Shown one piece after another: positions 21,761-34,085 of a stretch of 64,000 bases of DNA; the stretch's first letter is position 1; the number at the start of each line of letters is the position of its first letter. The DNA comes from Cycas panzhihuaensis (taxonomy: Eukaryota > Cycadophyta), in assembly GCA_023213395.1 (NCBI GenBank), contig CM041465.1, positions 179,621,741 to 179,685,740 on the forward strand. The letters are read 5' to 3'. The translations under genes were made by a program, and so were the position numbers. The notes under the pieces are model-generated. The model did not search any database and had not been told where the DNA came from. It saw only the letters and a list, made by a program, of their open reading frames with translations.

Positions 21761-23436
21761 GTTAGATAGGAAAATAGTTTACACAAGGCAAGGTAGATAT
21801 GATAGGCATTTGGTTCAATGGTAAGGGCTACAACAGGAGGATAATATTTGGATTTCTAAAAGTGAATTAAAGAAACTCAATATAGACAAGTGGTAAGAGT
21901 TTTAACATAGCAACTTGTAGGAGCTACGTTCTTTTCAAGTAGGGGAGAATAATATAGGACTACTTGCAAGTTCTAAATTGGAAGGGTCTATTTGTTAGAG
22001 TTATAACTTTTAGTCCAAGTATTTATTTAGGTTATATTTTTAAAAATTTGTAGATCTTCAAAAAATGCACATTGTGACATAGTTACTAATTTCGATTATT
22101 GTCTCATTCTAGGGGTCCAAAATGGTATTTCATAGTTATCTATTATTTTTCTAACACCTTATGGGTATTGTTTTTCTTAATGATAAGACTAGTTTTATGT
22201 TACTTATATTTTTGTGGGGTTTGTGACATATTTAACTACCTATGGATTGAGTTTTATATTTTGAAAACTTACTTAAAATAAAAAGTTTAAGATTTAGGTT
22301 TTTTTTTGCTCTGAGCTAGTTGCCTAATTTTAGGGGAAGTTTGTTAGGATTTTTGGGTGGTAAAAGACCTCAAATTTAAAGACTTATGTATTGTAAAAAA
22401 ATATTTTTTATTAGTTTTACTAATTTTAAAATGAAAATCTAGTAATTTGACAAAAAAAGGTGTTCTTTTGAAGTTTGGTTTGGTTTTACTTTTATTTGGG
22501 AGATAATTTCTTTTTTTGGGTGCATGTATTATTGAAGAAATCACTATCACCATAAAAAAGAATTAAAATATATACGCATATTGAAAAATCAATATGAAAA
22601 CTCCACTAGCATTTGAATGGAGATATTTAACCTTTTTTATTGATGAATTTATCTCATTTCATGAGCATTCAAGAGTTGGTTTATAATCTCACCCTCTAAA
22701 ACACCCTTCAAAAATACTATTTTAAAGCCATTTAAATAGAACCTATTAATATGAAAAAAAAAAAGAAGAGGCAAATGAAATATAAAATTTAAAAGGCCTT
22801 TTGAGGCCACTTCCTATAAGTTTAAAGATAAAATATAAAGGAGAACATTGGTATATTTAAGAGTCACTTTGAACCACTAAATTTCAATAATAAAATTGTG
22901 ACAAAATATTTTTTCTAAAATGGTATAAAACCTAATTTTCTTATCACAAAATGTGCATTTTTAAGGGTTTTAAAGCAAACCCATTACACTCTATAGGCAC
23001 TAGATCAAACCCTCCTACAAAGGAAAAAACTATAATAAGAATATTAGTGGAAAATAATGAAGTTTTTTGGGATAAAACCCTATCTTTATACTAAAGAAAA
23101 TAAGCACCCGACTTATGAAAACTGGATGAAAAACACGAGAAATTTTTTTTAAAATTACAATGAAGGGTATTATACTAACATGAACCTATGTTTTTTAAAA
23201 AAATGTTAGAGTGGAATTTTATCTACTTAACCTAACTAATGTTAATGTGGTGAATATATGTATAAATATTATGATATAATAATGTAATATAATTTATTAT
23301 TATATGGACCAAAAGATATAATAGTTATATAATACATGAGGCACTTATAGATTAATATAAAGGGATCAAAAGTTCATTATACTTTATGATTTTGTATCAA
23401 TATAATCCATATTTTCTATGGTGGGTTTTTATTGTA
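21761..23436. other. LTR-like start, then AT-rich DNA without genes
   Basis: A purine tract (AGGGGAGAAT) near 21940-21950 after the Gypsy integrase suggests its 3' LTR begins around 21952, but its TG is not preserved. A second tract with TGTTAGGATTTTTGG occurs near 22330-22355. Small frames at 22099-22281 and 22344-22553 have no recognisable domain. The rest up to 23436 shows nothing identifiable. Confidence 0.35.
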
Positions 23437-23525
23437 AGGTTTCCCACATTAGTTCTGTGTTGTGTGCTTACCTATTTTATGCTTATTGTATACATAAATG
23501 ATTTATGTATTTATGATTTCTAATA

Positions 23526-23543
23526 TGGTATTGGAGTAGATGG
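23526..23543 (+). promoter_or_regulatory. Primer-binding site of the small LTR element
   Basis: TGGTATTGGAGTAGATGG resembles the Met-tRNA primer site TGGTATCAGAGC with two changes, and lies directly after the LTR end. Confidence 0.6.
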
Positions 23544-24167
23544 TTCTGCATAAGTAGGTGTATATTGGACAAAGTTTTTTAAATCATAGGTTGTCAAGTT
23601 ATGCTAGCTCAACCCTTCATCAAGGATCGAATTCTCTCATAGTCAAAAGAATAGACATAGGTCAGAATGATTGAGTAGAGGCTCTTGGTGCCTTCTATTA
23701 TTTATTTTACAGGTCTCTATTTATCCTCAGAGGTGTGTAGAGGAGTGTAGGAGGTTATTTTCTCTTATACAAGTGTATGGATATGTAGCATTGCCTAGTG
23801 CCCCCTATTTCTATAGATATAGCCTTCAGATACTTAGTTTCCAGCCAAGGATTAGTAGATATGCCTATATATAATTGAGGAAGATGATATTAAAGCTAGT
23901 GGTGTCATTTGTAGACATTATCTTCATATTAAGGTCATATTGGTGAAACATAGATAAGCCCATTATGATCATTTTTATTCTCATTAATGAAGAGTACAAG
24001 TTTAATGATACTTCATTATCACTAAAGCTACAAGAGTCAGATTTAGAAGTTATTATTATATATTATGAGCTTAAAGAGATCATAATTGTGAATGGTAAGG
24101 AGATAACCTTTCAGTTAATTACCTTATTAATTGATGCAACTCTTAATCATAGTGAAAAAGAAGTAGA

Positions 24168-24267
24168 TAGCCTTTGGAAGATCATGGAAGTTGTATTGAT
24201 ACTAAAAATTAAAGTCATAGCCTTTAAAAGGTCATGGAAGTCATGATGACACTAAATATTAAAGTTG
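24168..24267 (+). repeat. Tandem duplication, two 50-bp units
   Basis: TAGCCTTTGGAAGATCATGG begins the first unit at 24168 and TAGCCTTTAAAAGGTCATGG the second at 24218. Both continue through a shared ACTAAA-ATTAAAGT stretch. A partial third unit (CAACCATTAAAGG) follows. Confidence 0.8.
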
Positions 24268-24700
24268 CAACCATTAAAGGAGAAGTAAAGTACTCACATT
24301 AAACTATTATATATTTATATCTACCATTTTATGTGATTCATAATGTATGCCATCCTATTGATGTCATCAAAGAGAGGTGAAGATGTTTGATCACATAGAT
24401 TAAAGGCACAACTAGTGAGGTTAGGATTGAAGGAGACACAACTATCAAAGTTGGAAGCTTTACGCAGGTTTACCATTAAATATATTACATCTCTTCATAA
24501 GGTATTTTGATTAATATATTTTGCCATTTTATAAAATCACTTTGATATATTTAATCACTTTTTGATATGAATGAAATATGGCATATTATTTTGAGTGGGT
24601 GCAAATATATTACATAAGGTTTTCCACATCAATTCTTTGTTGTGTTCTTATTCGTTTTGTGTTTATTATGTACTAATCTATTTGTGTATGATTTCCAATA

Positions 24701-25569
24701 AAAATTAATGAGAAATAGAGTAATTTCAAGTTACCATTAAAGATTTAGTAACCTCCCATTCATGTTTTAGACTACCATTATTCTATGGAGAAAAACATTC
24801 TAAAAATATTTAAAACATTATGTATATCTCAAAAAGAGTCTATAAATCTAGTCTTTAGCCTTGGGTGACCTTTATTAAATGAAGGAATCATAAATAAAGA
24901 GCTTGAAATAAAGATGAAATTCAAGATTGAGTAACCACTTTGGCATTTGGACATCAAATGAGGGAGTTGATTGTTGGTCTTGTAAAAAGGCCACATACGA
25001 TGAAATGCTAGTGTTGAGCACTAATATGCACTAAAGCATAGTAAAAACTTCACTTTAGAAAAGCTAAAAATCATTCCCAAAATTGATTTTTTTTGTTGGC
25101 CATCAATTATCATCAAAGTTCATAGAGAATATTTAAAGGATTATTCCATGTTTAAAACTTTCTATTAAAATTTATTTTAAAATTTCTAAGGTTAAGTGAT
25201 ATTAAATCATATTTGATAAATTTTAGAGTCTATTTCAAAGCCCCTCTTTAGTTCATATAGAGAATTGGGTTTCAGGTTTATTTCTAAGCTATCTAGAGCC
25301 AATTTTTTGAAATATGAATATACTACAATGATCATTTCTTTGAGATCTATCATTTGACATGCTTCACATGTTGAGGTTCTATGCTTTCTTTTGAAAAAAA
25401 TTAAAATTTACGTGTTTTGGACTTAATTCTAGCTTCTTGTAAGTAAAAGAACTTATATTAGTTATTTACATATAGACTAAAGTATTTTACAAAATTATCA
25501 CTTTATTGTTATGTTGTTTTTATTATTTTTCTAATTAATTTTACGTGATATTTAATAAAATAACTTGTG
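24701..25569. other. AT-rich stretch without recognised content
   Basis: Nothing identifiable; no open frame beyond 60 codons and no LTR or primer-site signal. Confidence 0.4.
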
Positions 25570-27620
25570 AAAAAAAACATTATGGGTTATGTCATAAAGA
25601 AACTAATTGGTCCTAAAAATTGTACTTCTTGGAGACATCGGATGCTTAGTTTTTCAATTTAAATAATCTATGGAAGTATGTAAATAATTTTGTAATGTGT
25701 AAAATTATAGTAAAAACATATATGCTAACTTCAATGAGGAATATGAAATTAAGATGCTGATCACATTTAGATTTCTTAACTTGCTAATATGCGAGCATTA
25801 TAATAAACATCAAAGGTGCCACTACATTGAAGTAGATGTGGGACATAATCATCAACCTATTTGAATATAAAGATGATATGATAGCCCTAAACTTGCAAAT
25901 TTATTTGTATAGTTTAAAGATGACAGGCACCATGGTGGAATATATATGATATGCAAAATCCCTTTAAAATCAACTAATGATAATAGGAGAGATTATACCT
26001 AATTTAGAGACTATTACCTACATGTTGAGAAGTTTATCACTTTAGTATGAAAATTTTACAATCATATTAATACTTTCAAATAAATTATCCAATCTAGTGA
26101 TTGGTACTTTAGAATCTCTACTTTGGAGACATAAGTAAAACTTGAAGGATATGCATAATGAATTATATAGATCGCTAACATCTAGATTAAAGAGTAACAA
26201 TCCATATATTCTGAATAGGAACATGACTTTTGAGCTAATACTCCAGAAGGAAAAATTAAAAGGATCAAAGAAGTACATACCTCAATGTTACTATTATAGA
26301 ATATTAGGAGATATAAAATATTACTATTGGGAATCAAAGTAACAACAATGTCAATAATAGCCTCAGTAGCAACCCCAATAGCAGAAACAACAACAATGAT
26401 AATGACATCCATTTGGACAACATGGTCACATGATAAATTCAATGGAGAAATCACCTATTGAAATAGTAAAGTGACTACTTATTATTATATATAATATGAA
26501 GTCTAATGTATGGGAGGTCTAGTTTATTATTTTAGGTGTATCGAGACACATAACTAACATACTAGAATGGCTTTACAAGATGTACAAGATGAATTAAAAG
26601 GTCACCATTAGAGATGCCACTGAATTAGAGATTGTATGAGTTGTAAAGGCATTGTTCGACATGTCAAATAATGAATGATAATACTTGGAGAATGTTTTAT
26701 ATGTGCCCATTCTAAAGATAAATCTTATTTTTGTAGGAAAAATTAGATATCAAAATATGATAGTTATGTTTTCTTGAGGACAACACATGGTCTAAGATAA
26801 ACAAAACAAGATTATGGCCAAAGAGATTAAGGATAGTAATCTATATAAATTAGAAGGTCACTCTATAGTATAAAGAGCATTCATTTTTATAACTCTAAAG
26901 TAAAAATTATGGCATGAATAAATGGGCTATTTGAACTACTCTAGCCTTCAATTAATGCATAAGTTAAAAATAGTAGATGATCTTCCTTTAATCAATGTTA
27001 AATATTGTTTATATAAACCCTCTATCTTTGGATAATAATATAGAGAGTTATTTCTAAAAAAGAAAGCATGAAGAGCTAGTTAAATCTTGAATAGGTTCAT
27101 TCATATGTCTCTAGATCAATGCCTATTATATCACTTAATAGGGCAAGATATTCTATCACTTTCATTAATGACTTTTCACAAAAAATCTAGGTTTTTTCAC
27201 TAAAGGTGAAATCGCAAGCCTTCACATATTTCATAGAGTCAGCAAAGAATGAAAGTGGGTATGGAATTAAGATATTGTAAATTGATAATGGTAGTGAATA
27301 TTATTTGAATGAACTTAATCAGTTATATAAGGACCATGGAATCAAGAGACAATTTACTACTAGTTACATACCTCAATAGAATGGAGTTGTTGAGAAAACG
27401 AATAGAACTTTGGTTATAAAAACCAAATCCATGATCAAAATCAATGGTGTGTTGTAGTTTTTATGGGTTAAATTTATCAACAAAACTACATATCTGATTA
27501 TTAAAATCACTATAAGGGTTGTTCAATACAAAACACTTAAGGAGTCTTGGATAGATAAAAAGTTAATTATTTACCATCTAAAATTTTTTAGGTGTACTAT
27601 TAAAACAACATAAATAGAAG
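25570..27620 (+). pseudogene. Copia gag, protease and integrase fragment (decayed)
   Basis: Plus-strand Copia remains. Gag: KMTGTMVEYI, LRSLSL-x-YENF and a relic zinc knuckle at about 26284-26340 (CYYYRILGDIKYYYW) that has lost cysteines and the histidine. Protease relic near 26508-26580 (ILGVSRHIT in place of D-S-G-A-S-R-H-I-T). The region before integrase reads KLWHE, stop, MGYLN. Integrase core 27080-27480: SITFINDFS, ILQIDNGSEYYLNEL and NGVVEKTNRTL, keeping Asp and Glu. It ends with the C-terminal block SWIDKKLIIYHLKFFRC and breaks off near 27620. RT and RNase H are absent. Confidence 0.72.
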
Positions 27621-27639
27621 AAGATTCTTCCTTGCATTA

Positions 27640-27815
27640 ATGGGAGAGATAAGTACTCTCATATAAATATATAGATTATACATGAGTAGGTCTATACATA
27701 TAGGCCAAGTATTAAGACATTCAAAGAGAGGTTGAGACATATAACCCTAAACTTAACTTTTAAAAAAAGACTAAGTTAAAAGTGTGCTATAAGATAAAGC
27801 ATTAATTCTTTAACA
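27640..27815 (-). repeat. Candidate 3' LTR part of the next Copia (minus)
   Basis: On the minus strand a purine tract (TAAAGGAGTG, 27816-27825) is followed by TGTTAAAG at 27815, the layout of a Copia 3' LTR start. The LTR's other end was not found. Confidence 0.4.
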
Positions 27816-28560
27816 CACTCCTTTAATATTTTATCTTTTATTTTTGACTTTAAGCATCTCTTTAAAATACTAGAATTTATTCTTTGATAAGGGTTTTATA
27901 AATGTGTTTGCAAGTTATTTTTCACTAGAATGATATTATAAGTTTATCTCATTTATTTATACTCTTTATCTAATAAAATGATGGCATACTTCAATATGTT
28001 TTATTTTGGCATGAAACATATGATTCTTAGTTAACTTGATATCACTTTGATTATCACATAAGATAGAGGTAGCTTGGACCTATTTATACTTTAAATCCTT
28101 GAGCAATTATCTTATCCATACTACTTTATATGTGTCACTTATAGTTGCTTTGTACTTTGCTTCAATTGAAGATAGATCAATAATGAGTTATTTCTTATTA
28201 CTTCATAATGTAATAGTTGATCTAAGGATGAAGCAATACCCTGATGCAAATTTCCTTTCTTATCAATCTCTAGCCTAATCTAAGTCACCATATTCTATTA
28301 ACTTAAAGTTTGATGCTTTGGTCTAGCTTAGTTTTAGTGTTGATGTCCCTTTGATATACCTCAGTATATTCTTGGTAGTATTCCAATGAGAAATTCTTGG
28401 TGTTTGTATATACTTAAAAATTATACGAGCTAAGTATGAAATTTCTAACCTATTGGCTATTAGATAAATTAGGCTATTAACTAGTTGCTTATATAAAGTT
28501 TCATGAACTTTTTATCCATCCTCATATGTTGTTAACGCATATCCTATTTCTATTAGAGTT
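27816..28560 (-). pseudogene. pol: Copia RNase H fragment (decayed)
   Basis: Minus-strand frame with Copia RNase H landmarks: ETLYKQLVNSLIYLIANRLEI, HWNTTKNILRYIKGT, SGYCFILRS, LSSIEAKYKATISDTYKVVW (catalytic Glu present), SILCDNQSDIKLTKN (Asp present) and HAKIKHIEVCHHFIR. It runs to the purine tract at 27816, so the 3' end of the element is intact. The upper end stops at about 28560 where a Gypsy fragment takes over. RT is missing. Confidence 0.78.
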
Positions 28561-28599
28561 GTGTAGTTATATGGTGAGTGGTGTTGTGTTGTACCGCTC

Positions 28600-29640
28600 T
28601 TCATCTAAATGGATCTATTTGTGCCGAAGTTATTTCTTATCAGAGATGAAATTTTGTAGATACCCTTTTAGGAATTTGTTTATGACTTTAGTCTGACTGT
28701 TTATTTATAGGTGGTATGTTGTACTCATGGATAGCTTCATGCCTCCCAATCTAAATAAGTCTTACTAGAAATGTCTTATAAACTTTGGGTCATGGTCATT
28801 GACTATGATTTTAGGGAACCTATATAGATGACATATTTCTTTCATGAAAATTTAGACTACTTGGCTTATTTTTGTTGTTGATTGAATTACCCTTAAATGC
28901 ATATATTTTGTCAGATAATTGTCTACCATAAAAATGGCATCCCTACCTTATGATTTTGGTAGGCCTATGATGAAATCCATTGAGATTTCTTCCCATTTTT
29001 ATTATGGGATTGGTAGAGGCTAGAGTAAGCTAGGATTTTTTATTTTATTACTTTTATTCCTTTGACAAGAATCATATTTCAATATAAATTTGAGAATGTC
29101 AAATTTCATCCCTCTCCAAAAGAAGGAGTCCCATGCCTTATGATAGTTTTTTTTTAATCCTTGTGTATCTTGCATTAGGCATAGAATGTGCTTCTTTTAG
29201 TAACATCTCTTTTACTTTTGATGATACTAGAATAAATATCTTCCTCTTATATAGAATTAAACCCCCTTATAGCTTATACTTAGTACTCCCTTGGTTTCTA
29301 ATCTCATCTAATATCTTCCCCAAGAGAGGGTCATTTTAGTAGTCTTGGGTTAGTTCATGAGTCTAGTTATGAGTGGCCACTTATATTGCTTGTAGAGAGA
29401 TTTTTATAGTTTGATCCTACTCACCATTGCCTCTCGGTATCTACAATCACATTCACTTTGCCTTTTTGTATACAATACTAAAATCAAATGTCTGAAGCTT
29501 ACTCACCTATTTTTATTATTTGTTTGATATATTTTTTTAGTTAAGGAAGTATATAAGGTTGGGATTATCTATTTTAACTATGAATCTATTTCCTAATAAA
29601 TATTTAAAGGATAACAAGGATAGAGTAGAGAGACTACAAG
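28600..29640 (-). pseudogene. pol: Gypsy RNase H end and integrase fragment (decayed)
   Basis: Minus-strand frame. From high to low coordinates: an RNase H tail (RFIVKIDNPNLIYFLN, then IVYKKAK), a linker, a zinc part (FILKYDSCQRNKS), and the integrase core MDFIIGLPKS, AIFMVDNYLTKYMHL, FPKIIVNDHDPKF (both Asp present). It fades near 28650 with INKQSD, where the catalytic Glu region should be. Both flanks are Copia sequence of the same strand, so this is a fragment caught between two Copia elements. Confidence 0.75.
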
Positions 29641-29642
29641 TA

Positions 29643-29894
29643 TGCCATATTGAAAATATTAACCATATCTGAAATAGAAGTGGCTTTTAGAAAATACCAT
29701 TGGATCAGAGACCTCTTATTTATAATCAGGACCTTAGGAGGAAGCTCACCATCAATTGATACTTTTGAAATTCAAAAAATAATAAAAAATACATACCTAA
29801 TAGCTTGAATGACTGAAGTTAGTTGTGATGGTCCCACAATGATATTAATCATTATATAATCTTAATTGAGGTAAAATAAATATTAACCCCAACA
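29643..29894 (-). repeat. 3' LTR of Copia on the minus strand
   Basis: 252 bp; on the minus strand it begins TGTTGGGGTTAATATT at 29894. TATA-like TTATAAATAAG lies in the middle. A similar 258-bp segment at 37197-37454 shares block order and several word matches and may be its partner or a relative. Confidence 0.6.
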
Positions 29895-29904
29895 TTCTCC
29901 CTCA
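29895..29904 (-). promoter_or_regulatory. Polypurine tract
   Basis: Minus strand TGAGGGAGAA immediately upstream of the LTR start at 29894. Confidence 0.7.
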
Positions 29905-31440
29905 CAATGGTCATTTTGTATAACTCTAAGCTTATTTTTGAATGTGTGGAATTTAACTTTCCCAAGTGCCTTTATAAAAATATTTATTGTTTGATCTTAT
30001 ATGCTGTAATAAACCAACTCTATTTCTCTTGTTTGAAAATGTTCTCGTATGAAGTGATGTTATATCTCAATGTGTTTAGTCCTTCCATAGAAAACTAGAT
30101 TGTATGTCATATGAATAGTACTCTAATTATCACACCATATTTTAGTAGGACCATCCTATTCCAATTGGAGATAATAAAGTAAACAATGTAGCTAAACTAT
30201 TTCACATGCACCTGACACTGCTGCCTTATATTCTGCTTTAGCTGTGGACAAGGAGATAGTATTTTACTTTTTGGTATTCCATGCTATAAAGGCTAAATGT
30301 AGACTGAAAGTAGATCCAAAATTAGATTTTCTATCATCAACATCACCTACCTAATCTAAATCTATATACTTGATCAACCTAAAATTTGATAAAAGCTTAT
30401 AGTGTAACCCATAGTCTGTAGTGCCTTTTAGATACCTTAGGATTCGTTTAGTCACTTGCCAATGTGTAGTTTTAGGATCTTGTATAAACCTTGACATAAC
30501 ACTAATTGCATGCATGATATATGGTCATGTTGAAGTTAAATAAATTAAGTTTCCAATCAATTGTCTATAGAATATAGGATCAACAAGAGTAGAATCATCA
30601 AGTCTGGATAATTTAATTTCAACATCTGTTGATGTGGAAAAAGTTTTGTAGTCATTCATCTTAAACTTTTAGAGTAAGTCCAAGGTATATTTCCTTTAGG
30701 AAATAAAGATGCCATCATCACCTTGCCATACTTTCAATTCTAGGAAGTAATGCATTATCCCTAAGTCTGTCATTTCAAACTCCTTGCATATGTCATCCTT
30801 GAACTTTTGAGAAAGATGGGAGTTATTTCCTATATAGACCAAATCATCAATATAAAGTCCCACAATCAATATGGAGTCTCCCTCAATTTTAATATATAGG
30901 TTTAGATCTGATTAGGTTCTCTCAAATCTTTAATCTTTGAAATGCTTATTTATCCTAGAGTACCATGCTTTAGGTGCTTGTTTCAAACCATAAAGTGTCT
31001 TTTTAAGTTTATACACTTTATTCTCTTCCCCATTGACTTCAAAACCTTTTGGTTGTTGAATATATATTTTTTCTTCAATGTAGCCATTAGAAAAGGCACT
31101 TTTTACATCTATTTGGTGAATATCCCAACTTTTTGGGCTATTAGACTTAATATCATTTGAACAATCTTCATTCTAGTAATAGGGGAAAAGGTTTTATTAT
31201 AATTAATGCCATTTCTTTGTGTATAACCCTTGGAAATAAGTCTAGCCTTATGTTTATCAATAGATCTATCAGATCTAAACTTGGTATTATAGACCCATTT
31301 TATCCCAATAACTATTTTGTTAGGAGGAAGATCAACAAGTTCCTATGTGTCATTTTTCACTATAGAGTTATACTCATCTTTGATAGAGTTTATCCATTCA
31401 TATTGAGTATTTTCCTCTTCAAAAGTGTGAGGCTCATTGG
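29905..31440 (-). pseudogene. pol: Copia RNase H and RT (decayed)
   Basis: Minus-strand Copia. RNase H lies at about 29905-30500, and RT at about 30500-31440 with the catalytic box LYIDDLVYIGN near 30840-30870 (YVDD class, Ile for Val). The blocks correspond one to one with the plus-strand element at 58400-59880, whose box reads LYMDDLVYTRN, so the two belong to one lineage. Stops are frequent. It follows the integrase in the expected Copia order. Confidence 0.8.
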
Positions 31441-31474
31441 CTTCCATCACTTAACTCATGAGGGAAAAGTTAAC

Positions 31475-32470
31475 TCAACTTGAATAAGTGGATCTCCTAT
31501 CAAAGTTATTATCAAGTATGTTGTATAAGTCATGGCCTCTTTGGATCCATTTAGAAAACCTTTGAGATTGGGTAGAGGTTCTCTCATCACTTGGCCTTAG
31601 GTCTACTCTAGGTAATACATATATGGACCTTGGAGGTAAATCAAAGTTAATCATAATGTTCTTTCCTTTATCTTGGATATAATCTGGTTGATAGTAGTCA
31701 TTTTCCTTGAATACAACATCCCTACTAATAATAACCTTCCTTTCCTTTGGATCATATACCTTATAGGATTTTGACACATTATTATACCCAATAAATATGC
31801 ACTTTGTTCTTTTGTCATAAAGTTTAGTCCTTTTTTGTTCTAAAATATAGGTAAAAGCTAGGTATCCAAATACTCGTAATTGGTGAATGTTAGGTTTATA
31901 ACTTGGCCATGCTTCTTTTGATGTCATCCACCTAAGGGATTTGGTGGTACACTTATTCAGGAGATATACTATAGTATGGACAACTTCTGCCTAAAACTTA
32001 TGTCCTAATTTCTTATCCTTAAGCATGCACTAGCTATTTCAACTATGGTGTAATTTTTACATTTAACAACCCATTCTGTTATGGAGTGTAGGGGTTTTTA
32101 TATTGTCTTCTAATGCCATGGTAGGTACAATAGGAATTAAACTCATTAGAAGTGAACTCTTCCCTATTATCTGATCTTAAGAAAAGTATTTTGTGGCCAC
32201 TTTACTTTTCCACAAAGGTTTTGAAGTCCACGAAGCATTGAAATACATTTGATTTAAATTTTAGAAAGTAGAAGTGGTCCCTTAGCTCTATAGCTTCCAT
32301 TAGGAAAGCTCTCTCTATGTTGTTTGATTAAGAGGCATCCTTCACATATGCCCTTATCAGCTTCAATTTAGAGTAGACCTTCATCCATATTCATCCTTTT
32401 CAAGAGGGCTAGGCTTCCATAGTTTAAGTGGTTAAATCTTTTATACCACATGTTACTACCTATCTTGGTT
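31475..32470 (-). pseudogene. pol: Copia integrase (decayed)
   Basis: The C-terminal block is open over 150 codons at 31475-31927: EAWPSYKPNIHQLRVFGYLAF, KCIFIGYNNVSKSYKVYDP, KVIISRDVVFKENDY, the standard Copia integrase tail. The core upstream (31930-32470) is crossed by stops but shows the expected landmarks in reverse order along the plus strand. Directly followed by RT. Confidence 0.8.
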
Positions 32471-32830
32471 AATATCTTTAATGCATAATTTTTTGAAGGG
32501 GTTATGAGTAACTTAAAGAGTTTATCACTAGTCATCTTTCCTTTGTCAACAATAACTTTGTTTTTCTTTTTATCCTTGATGGTATACTCACCATTGTCAA
32601 ATATAACCTTATAGTCTCAATCCATCATTTATCTCACAAATAGAAGGTTCTTCTTAATATCTAAAACATGAATAACATCATTAAGATGTCTATTTTCTTC
32701 TGAGTCTATTATGATGATGACTTTACTCCTTCCATTAGATTTATGAGATGTGTCATTACCAAACATAATTTTTCCTTTTTGGGTCCTTTCAATAGTTTGG
32801 AATATCTCTTCCTTATGTGTCATATGTATG
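32471..32830 (-). pseudogene. pol: Copia protease / pre-integrase region (decayed)
   Basis: Open over 64 codons at 32629-32823: MTHKEEIFQTIERTQKGKIM, then HLNDVIHVLDIKKNLLFVR. This corresponds to the part of the Copia protease after the active site. The D-S-G loop itself falls in a region broken by stops. It matches block by block the frame at 56848-57099 of the plus-strand relative. Confidence 0.7.
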
Positions 32831-32850
32831 GAGCACCTAGTGTATATATA

Positions 32851-33450
32851 CTAATAATGTTCTTCTTTATGGGCAATAAGGCTTGATAGAAATAGGTGAT
32901 CATTTTCTCTATTTTTAATGATTGTATTAGTACTTCCTCTTATTAGAGGACTATTTTTGGCAAAACATCTATCTTTAGTATGGCCAACCTTGTGATAATA
33001 TATGCAATAAATAGGATCTCTTCCTCTTTGATTTAGACTCCTACTTCTAGAGGTTTCTCTATCCATATAGGGTGTCCTTCCCCTTTCTAAATATGGGTCT
33101 CGATTGTCTCTTTGTTTATTGCTTAGATAATCTAAATTAGACCTTTGAAAATTACTTTGACCTTGGTAATTATGACAATATTGGCTAACTTCTTAATATC
33201 TTTCTTAGTTTTGATATCTATTTTTAGATCCTTGATACCTTTGATGAGGAGCTTGGTATCTAAGATGTTGATCTTGGTGTACATCCTATCTTTGATTCTT
33301 ATCTCTCCCCCTTGGGGATTGATTCCTTATCCTTGAACCTTTAGTTTGGGTATTAAATTTGATTCTAGTATTTGTTGCAAAGGCATGTTCTAAGGATTTA
33401 TTAGTACCCTTCTTTTCTTAAATAGTGATCAACATAACACTCAATTGTTT
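32851..33450 (-). pseudogene. gag: Copia gag, nucleocapsid half (interrupted)
   Basis: C-terminal part of gag with an Arg/Gln/Tyr-rich stretch and a zinc knuckle CIYYHKVGHTKDRC, whose second Cys is Tyr. The open part 32851-33066 is 71 codons. Its N-terminal half lies at 34420-34985; the two are separated by the composite insert at 33451-34419. If one copy of the flanking 5-bp repeat and the insert are ignored, the reading frame continues without shift. Confidence 0.78.
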
Positions 33451-33851
33451 TGAAGGAACAATAATAGCAGGAGAACAGGGCAGAACATATATCAAATAAC
33501 CATAAACCAATATTGCATCAATACATCAATGTATCACCATCACAATAGCATAAACACATGAAAGTATTGTTGTTCAATCTATTGTAGCAGAAATGAGCAT
33601 TACAAATTTCTCATATGAGGGTGGTGTCTAAAGACACTAGGGTTGTACACCCCATAATATAAATAGTTTTGGGGGAGGAGGGAAACTCCTCAACCCCTGA
33701 ATTCAAATTAATAATAAAATAATATAACTTAACTCAAATTAACATTAACTTACCTTAACTTACCTTGACATGTTGAGCATCACATGTCTAAATTGAGGTG
33801 CACAATCCTGGTAGGTAAGAGGGAGTTGAGTGATGACATTACACTCCAACA
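33446..33851 (-). repeat. Third family A LTR copy
   Basis: Matches the family A LTRs over nearly their whole length, including the GGGGGAGGAGGGAAACTCC core and the AATTGAGGTGCACAATCC block. The first about 40 bases are diverged. It forms the left part of the composite insert 33451-34419. No primer site or purine tract flanks it. Confidence 0.85.
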
Positions 33852-34085
33852 TTTGATATTACGCTATTCAAATGACCAAAAATCTAGTATTCCACGATAG
33901 AACAAAGCATATTAAAACTCAATACCACTTCATTCGGGAACTTGTACAAGCAAAAGAGATAGAGTTGACTTATTGTAACACCGAAGATTAAATAGCAGAT
34001 ATTTTACAAAGGCCTTGGGGAAAATCAAATTTGAGAAATTCAGAGATGATTTAGGAGTCGTACACATTGGGCTTATGGGGGAGAA
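33852..34085 (+). pseudogene. pol: Copia RNase H tail and polypurine tract
   Basis: The plus-strand frame begins in AIQMTKNLVFHDRTKHI and continues QYHFIRELVQAKEIELTYC, the conserved end of Copia RNase H. After one stop and a frameshift near 34010 it reaches the KFRDDLG end block. The purine tract ATGGGGGAGAA ends at 34085. The rest of pol is missing, cut off at the family A LTR. Confidence 0.8.

Larger units (their letters stand above)
23437..24700 (+). mobile_element. Small LTR element, probably non-autonomous
   Basis: Two similar segments (23437-23525 and 24617-24700) look like the right-hand ends of an LTR pair. The first is followed at once by a Met-type primer site at 23526-23543, as a 5' LTR should be. 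The interior of about 0.7-0.9 kb has two short open frames (23671-23874 and 23965-24246) and no gag or pol motifs that I recognise. The LTR starts were not resolved. A TRIM-like deletion derivative is the likeliest reading. Confidence 0.5.
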
